DNA of 64,000 nucleotides from Sphagnum compactum (Eukaryota > Bryophyta > Sphagnopsida > Sphagnales): assembly GCA_965153455.1 (NCBI GenBank), contig OZ234494.1:22010001-22074000 (forward strand). The letters run 5' to 3'. Each line of letters starts with the position of its first letter. Within the stretch, counting starts at the first letter, position 1. Shown here in pieces: positions 57,761 to 64,000 of the stretch. The notes under the pieces are model-generated. The model was not told where the DNA came from and searched no databases. It worked only from the letters and a program-made list of their open reading frames with translations. Made by a program: the position numbers and the translations under genes.

Positions 57761-60700
57761 ATGATGACGATAGAAGAGGTGGCGGGGGTATTCGGGATCG
57801 GGGCACCGGTTCTCCGTTACCTCTTCGGTCTTCTAGCTTCGATTCCTTGCAGCTGGCTACGGCGATACGTCCCGGGTGCTACAGGACGCCATCTCTACGC
57901 AGCCGCCACAGGAGCGTTGCTGTCTTACTGTTCCTTCGGAGCCACATCCACCGTATACTTCGGTATCCTCATGCTTGGGAGCTACCTAAGCATGCTTATG
58001 TTCAGACGACACTGCGGTATCATCACGTTTGTACATGCGTTCGCGATCCTTCTCACCTGGTAAGCCACCTCAGAATCCTCTGAGGCCTCATTGATCTATT
58101 TTCAGTTGCAGATTCCTCTCAAAGATCATTTCCCCTAGTATTCCTCGGATGCAAGATCTGGATCTGAATTTCCATCTCCGACTCATCTAAAGCCGGAGGA
58201 ATCTCCAAGCTCACACGAGCGATCTGTTGCAGACGGATGCAGCTCGTGTCAAGCTTCCTAGGAACAGGGCCTCGGGTATGATGACAGCTGAACTTGACTG
58301 GTTGTGGTGCAGCCATGTGATGTCCATGAGAGGGGAGAAATCGAATGCGACTGGCGGACATTCAATCGGTAAGGATCGTTCTTCTGTCTCTCGTCTGCAT
58401 TGTACTGAAGTTTTCGTGAAGAAAATGGATACAACAAGGTACCTCTATTTCTGTGTCAGTGTAGTGAAGTTTTGTCAAGAATATGGATACCTGCCACAAG
58501 CTATGTGGTAACTGCTGCCTCTTCCATTGTGACACCACTTTGCCCTAGCTCTATGCTCATCATCCCTTGTCAAAACTTAACCACCATCTGAAATTCAAAT
58601 GAAATTTAGCCACATCGAAGCACCAAATCTCCATTGTTCCCCATGCATATGAAATTGGGATATGGATTTCAGGGCCATGAATGGGTGACCCACAGCCCTG
58701 CCCTTTCTGCAATGGAGCTGGTCTGAGAGCTCTGCCCAGGTTTGTTCAGTTTGAACCTGTGAACTCATCAAAGGCACATAATATACTTGATCTGTGAGAT
58801 GATGATGATGTTTTAGACTTTTAAACATCATCTTTGATTGTGATCTTTGAGCTCAAAACTGGTCACTAAGTTCAATCTAGATCTGAACATCGTGGAGACC
58901 TGCTTTCTACTGGGCAGGTGCAATGATGGTGTTGACACTGAAAGTAATTTCAGCAGCTATAAACTACCAAGATGGTTTGATACAAGATGAAGACATTTTG
59001 CGGAATGCACAGAAGAATTGTCGGATCCAAGAGCTTCCATCACCAATTGCCTTCATAGGCTATTGTCTAAATTGTGGAACTCACCTGGCTGGCCCTGTTT
59101 TTGAGATTAGAGATTACTTGGATTGGACAGAGAACAAGGGGGTATGTCCTTGTTAGCCTGTTTTGGTGAAGTTTACACTCAGCATGCAATGCAGAAATTG
59201 TGTTTGCACAAATGGCTCAGGTCAGAAGGCTGTTTTGTTCTCTTACGAAGGGGTTTGGTGTTTGCAGCCCTGGAGTCCAACTGCAGCAATGCAACCTCCC
59301 TCTCCTTATAAGTTTGCCCTGGTTGCTGTTTTGAAGGCATTTGCATGTATGGGTATCTACGTGTATCTGATGAACTATTTTACAATTCAGCGACTATGTG
59401 GAGCTGAGTACCAGAGATGGGGTATTTGGAACCGCATTGGCTACCAATATCTTTGTGCCTTCACAGCAAGGTGGAAATACTACATTGTCTGGTCTCTATC
59501 AGAGACATCAATGATAATCTCAGGCTTTGGGTTTAGTGGTTGGACCAAAGCATCTCCATCAGAAGAGCAGCAACCAAAGTGGACTAGAGCCAAAAATGTT
59601 TACATTTTACAAACGGAGCTGCCAAGAAGTGCAGTAGAAATTCCAGTCTATTGGAACGTCCATGTGGGCATATGGCTCCGTCATTGTATCCATTTTGCAT
59701 TCTACTCCTTCGGTTCTTTTTCTGATTTTTTGTATCTTGTGGTTGGGTTGGATGAGATTCAATGGCCTATTGTCCAAGCATTTGGAGGAGCAGAACAAGG
59801 AGGTTGAGTTGTCCTTTGAACTGCACAGTTAGTCTTGACTTGGTCCTTACAGATATATATGAGAGACTTACAAGAAATGGAGAGAAACCTGGATTCATGC
59901 AGCTCTTTGCAACTCAATTAACAAGTGCAGTGTGGCATGTGTGTTCCTCTTCCCTTTTCCTGTTATTCGTCAATTAGTAATGGCTAAAATAGATCCATTC
60001 AGTTCATGCTGCATATGAACTAGAATTACTGAATGCTGGGAATGTGGGTGGGAACAGGGCTTGTATCCTGGGTACATGGTGTTCTTTGTCAACACTGTCT
60101 TCATGATTGCTGGTGCAAGAGGTAAACATTGGACTAGTTCCTAAAACGAACAGTCTCCATAACTATGCAGTTGGCCACTTTGTGTCATTGTTAAAGCCTA
60201 ATAGTGTTATGTGTTATTGGCCATGTTAGTCAGACACACAAAGGAGGTCCATTGCATGCTAGTAAATCTTTGAACATTTTAGTGTAGCCATGTGAAACTT
60301 TTAGTTTGATGGGAAAAGATCCTGATGTAACAAGAAACTGGAATAGGACTTCTGTAGATAACTGGGTGCTTGCTTGGAAACACATGTTGGAGAGTGGTAG
60401 TCGTCTACTGATATGGAATGTCTGGAGGAGACAGTGTTGTACAGGTGGCAGAAGCTTATTCCCGAGAAGGCTGTTGTAGCCCGGCATCTAGCAACCTTTG
60501 TCAATGGACTTTATGCCGTTGTAGTTCTCAACTTAACTAGCGTAGCTTTTATGGTATGCAAACTTTCATTCTCTCTACTATTTCTCTTTCCATGTCATGT
60601 ACTCCTCTTTTCTTTTGTGTGATTTTGTCTCGAACTTCATCTCCAAATCTAGTTGGGCTTGACAACACTTTCTTTGTGCACTGAGTTCTTGTAGACTTTT

Positions 60701-61033
60701 CATCACTTAGATTGTTAACCGTTGTTGCAAATATGGTGAAAATCATCAGCTGGAAGTTGCAAGAGCTCTATATGCATAGGTCAAATCTAAAGTTCTATTC
60801 CAACCATTGATTTGTAATTGCTACATGGCAACCTAATACAAAAATCTTGCCATAACCAGTCTACTAACTACTTCTGGTTGGTGTTTCAGTTGTTGGATTA
60901 TGCACACACGATGGCAGCATTCAGGAGTGTACATTATATCGGTACATGGATACCTTTTCTGGTCATGGTTTTAGGATCTGTTATCGAAGTTCCAGGCACA
61001 AAAAGAAAACAAAGGGCGAAAAAGGAAGAGTAG
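57761..61033 (+). CDS. Lysophospholipid acyltransferase, MBOAT family (LPCAT1-like)
   Basis: Eight exons join in phase (57761-58059, 58313-58368, 58918-59141, 59268-59685, 59853-59938, 60058-60121, 60435-60553, 60890-61033) to give 469 residues, close to the Arabidopsis LPCAT1/2 length. Known role: an ER-membrane enzyme that re-acylates lysophosphatidylcholine and other lysophospholipids with acyl-CoA (Lands cycle), feeding edited fatty acids into membranes and oil. Seen: several hydrophobic segments; family blocks GRHLYAAATGALLSY, MMVLTLKVISAA, GYCLNCGTHLAGPVFE, FTARWKYYIVWS and WTRAKNV; and the MBOAT catalytic His in TSAVWHGLYPGY (His361). The C-terminus is KKEE, a KKxx ER-retrieval signal. 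Start ATG 57,761 (a second ATG follows directly) fits the homologous N-terminus. The duplicated segment and TATA box lie just upstream. Confidence 0.95.
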
Positions 61034-64000
61034 ATCCAACTGTAGATGAAATGTTCCAGTAGTAACAAATTGTGGCCATGTTTATGACTGTAAAATTATA
61101 TTATGTGTGTGTATGTGTGTTTTTCATCAGATTCATTTAGATATTGGACTAAACTAAACGAAATACCTAAATTAGGAAACAGTGAGTGATTGATGCTGTT
61201 TTTGGGATTTTGTTTGCTGGAAAATGTAAGGGAGATTTTGCCAAATATTATCTTTTGTTGAGAACAAAATCCAAATTGCTATCTCTCAATAATATGACAA
61301 ACAGGCCAAGTTGAACCAGCACCCCCCACAGTGGAGAAGTTTTTGAATATTGAAGAATTTTTCCCACTGTAAACATTTAAATCAATTTATTTCTAAAAAT
61401 TATAGGGAATTTGGTTGCACTCTTGGTATTGTTGGAAAGCCCTCGCTAATTAGGATTTAACAAAGGTGTTGGAGATATTGAATTTTGAGTAATTTTTGTC
61501 ATTGGAAGTTGAATTAAATTTTTAGAAATGGTTTTGGAAGGAAACATTAGTTAGGTAATTAGTTCACACTTGAGGTAACAACGTGAGCTACATTATGTAG
61601 ATGAATTTTGGGAATTTTTACCATAATATCAATGTAGGTGTTGGTAATTTTATTAAATAATTATAAGAATTTATGTTATTGTTTGTACAAATATTTATTT
61701 ACATCTCTATTTTTTATATATAATTATAATGTTACAAACATTTTTCTTATCGTGAATTTTACATATTCACAAATTATGTTAAAACTTTTAAAGATAGAAT
61801 TTTCAATTCTCTTTCACAAGTCTATTTTATGAAGTTTTTAACTTTTTGTTGTTTTTGTCAAAAGAAAGTGTTTTCAAAAGCTTTAAACATCCATCTACGT
61901 ACCAAACAAAAACAAACTAAATAAGAATATGTTCAAAAATCTTATATATTAATATGCACATTAATTTGTACAAAAAAATTTTATAATGAATCGTCATTTT
62001 TAAGTCATGCATATTAATTCATGCAAAAAAACATTTAGTGAGTCAACATATTTGAGCCATGTACATTCATATATGTAAAAATATATATTAATAAATTATC
62101 ATGTTTGAATCATGCACATTAATTATCATAATCATCTAACCATTATTAAATTATAAAATTTCACCATTTAATAAGTTACCAATGTTAGCTCTTAAATAAT
62201 TATATAATTATCATACCAATTTAACCTTAGATAATTATATAATTATCAAGTTATTGACATCAAATTATAGACACATATAACAATAGGTGCATTTTTTATA
62301 TGTGTAATTTTTTTCCCTCTATTTGTTTAATCAATCGAGGAAGTTTGGTTGGAATGTCATTTTTGTTTTTTGCAACCATCCAAAATGAAAGGTAAGATAA
62401 ATTGGTAAGTGTTAAAAAGGGACATGAACAAAAGAAGGTTCGAATTAAAACACAACTAGATGGGACTTTTAGTTTTTTCAAATTAGTTCAAGTTTTTTCA
62501 AATTTTTTCAAATGCCTAAACACCTAGCACCGTTTAGAGGTCAATTTATAGTGCAAACCATGAAAATCTCATAATGGCCTCACTAAGGATCAAAGAGAAA
62601 ATTAGTCAATTGTACTTGGATTAGCTATAATAATAGCTACCCACCTTGCCTAGGCCAAAATATACAGAACCCTACTAATACTATCCTCCCCACATAATCC
62701 ATATCCATTATGTGTATGGATGAAAAATGATGAATCCACATTTACCTGTTGAGTAGAATATGGATATTATGGATGTAAAGGATGTTAGTCATGTTTGGTA
62801 ATTGGCTCAAGGCCACTAATTATGGAAAATAGCCTTGGTATTCCTACACCTTGTCTAGTCGCCAAAGGTCTAGGTGACTTACCTAGTCCATGACTTTATA
62901 AGGCCCAAAATTTGAAGGACTTGTCAAATGCAAACCTATATGATTTACCAATTGAACTCATATGTTGGCAATGTTCACTATTTGTTGGATGTCAATATCC
63001 TATCAAGTTATTTTATCAAATTATTTTTAATTTTAAACAATTGTGTTACATGCATTTAAGTTTTTGGAATTGTGAGATATTCAAGTGAGGTTAATCCATT
63101 ACATATGATGTTCACCCAATTAGGTGGGCCATAGTGACATTCCGACATGGGGTGTGGGGTTCATTCCCCCCAGGTGATGACCAAGCTAGAGAATGATGAT
63201 GATCTTGTTGATTTAATTAAATGTAGAAAGGTTTCTTATACAAAAAGCCTTAGGGATGTGTGGGATAGTTGAAGTTGGGCAAGATCTTTTAGGAAAAAGG
63301 AGTGCAAGAAAGAGTTCACTCTAATCATTCATCACCATAAAATGAAATTGGTTCATGGTTGGTAAATAGTTTCACATTATGCTTGAGACTTGTGTTGGTA
63401 ACTTATACTCATTGGTTTGTGTGTATGTCCACCTTAGGATTTGAAGTACTTCTATGGAAGCCTTTGTAATGGATGTACTGAAGACAATTTTGGTGAATTA
63501 ACAATTATACACTTGATAATATGCTCAATTTGCATAAAATATAGCTACACATTATCAAATTGCAAATGAATTAAATAAGTGATAATCCCATTCAAGTGAG
63601 AATGAAAGTGAAAGCAATAGCAATTAAATATGGGATGAATTTTAAACATAGATCATTTTTAAGACTTGACATTCCATTTTTGGACTAATACACATTTTGT
63701 ATCATGTGGCTTATGGAATTTATGAATTTTCTATGCCACATTTTTGTAAGTTAATGTAGCATCCATGTATATAGCCCATTGGTATTGGAAAAAAATGATG
63801 CAAGTATATATACTTGTAAAAAGTTTGAATTTTAGTTGCAAATACAAGGTTAGGATCCATATGTAGCACTAGATGTGCATCTTGCATTAAGCAAAAAATT
63901 GATTGAATGTATTGAAAAATTGTGAAGGTATTGCAATCATAGTTTATAAGTTTATGCAAGTCCAATTAAAACCTAAACACATGTTTCTGTGTAGTACCAT
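61034..64000. other. 3' flank of the LPCAT gene and AT-rich intergenic sequence
   Basis: The first 100-200 bases probably hold the 3' untranslated region (a GTGTGTGTATGTGTG stretch near 61,105). The rest is AT-rich with no recognisable gene. A TTTTTTCAAATT(A/T) direct repeat lies near 62,475-62,510, and AATTATATAATTATCA is repeated near 62,195-62,245. Confidence 0.4.

Noticed and set aside
1-64000. tRNA, rRNA or snRNA genes
   Set aside because: I scanned for tRNA A/B-box and T-loop words (GGTTCGAATCC type) and rRNA signatures and saw none with matching arms. A covariance-model search would be needed to be sure.

Overview
The window is nuclear DNA of a land plant. The evidence is canonical GT-AG introns that can be joined in phase, a plastid-targeted RNC1-type protein, plant-type lipid and signalling genes, and interstitial TTTAGGG (plant telomere-type) motifs. 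The organism is probably a non-seed plant (fern, lycophyte or bryophyte). That is an inference from the soluble two-PAS hybrid histidine kinase, which resembles the PHK type described from mosses and liverworts. No species is claimed. The sequence is AT-rich and gene-poor. Four protein-coding genes cover roughly a quarter of the window, and much of the rest is repeat-derived.

Layout. Positions 1-12,200 hold no gene I can support. They hold a series of unrelated tandem arrays (units of about 43, 180, 50, 55, 79, 97, 100 and 200 bp) and a strong 37-bp-stem hairpin at 2644-2748. Positions 12,270-14,400 carry a decayed hAT-type transposase, and 14,890-15,700 a dispersed repeat. Positions 18,520-24,215 (minus strand) encode a 12-exon hybrid histidine kinase with two PAS-PAC units, a histidine-kinase core, a degenerate receiver and an intact receiver. 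Positions 27,120-28,300 carry a second copy of the dispersed repeat beside a second hAT fragment in opposite orientation. Positions 34,019-35,392 encode an intronless F-box protein with two upstream ORFs. Positions 36,000-38,430 are tandem arrays. At 39,318-40,747 lie two members of a PIF/Harbinger-like MITE family in opposite orientations. Positions 41,000-50,000 are AT-rich, with a third, inverted copy of the dispersed repeat near 46,500-47,090. Positions 50,324-53,437 encode RNC1 (5 exons) behind a repeat array rich in telo-boxes. Positions 57,761-61,033 encode an LPCAT-type MBOAT acyltransferase (8 exons) behind a duplicated leader segment and a TATA box. The last 3 kb hold nothing recognisable.

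The four genes have unrelated jobs: two-component phosphorelay signalling, SCF ubiquitin ligase substrate choice, chloroplast group II intron splicing, and ER phospholipid remodelling. They show no operon-like or cluster relationship. The observation that most deserves follow-up is a four-cysteine (CxxC-x10-CxxC) putative metal-binding motif inside a roughly 250-residue N-box to G1-box interval in the kinase's ATPase domain.
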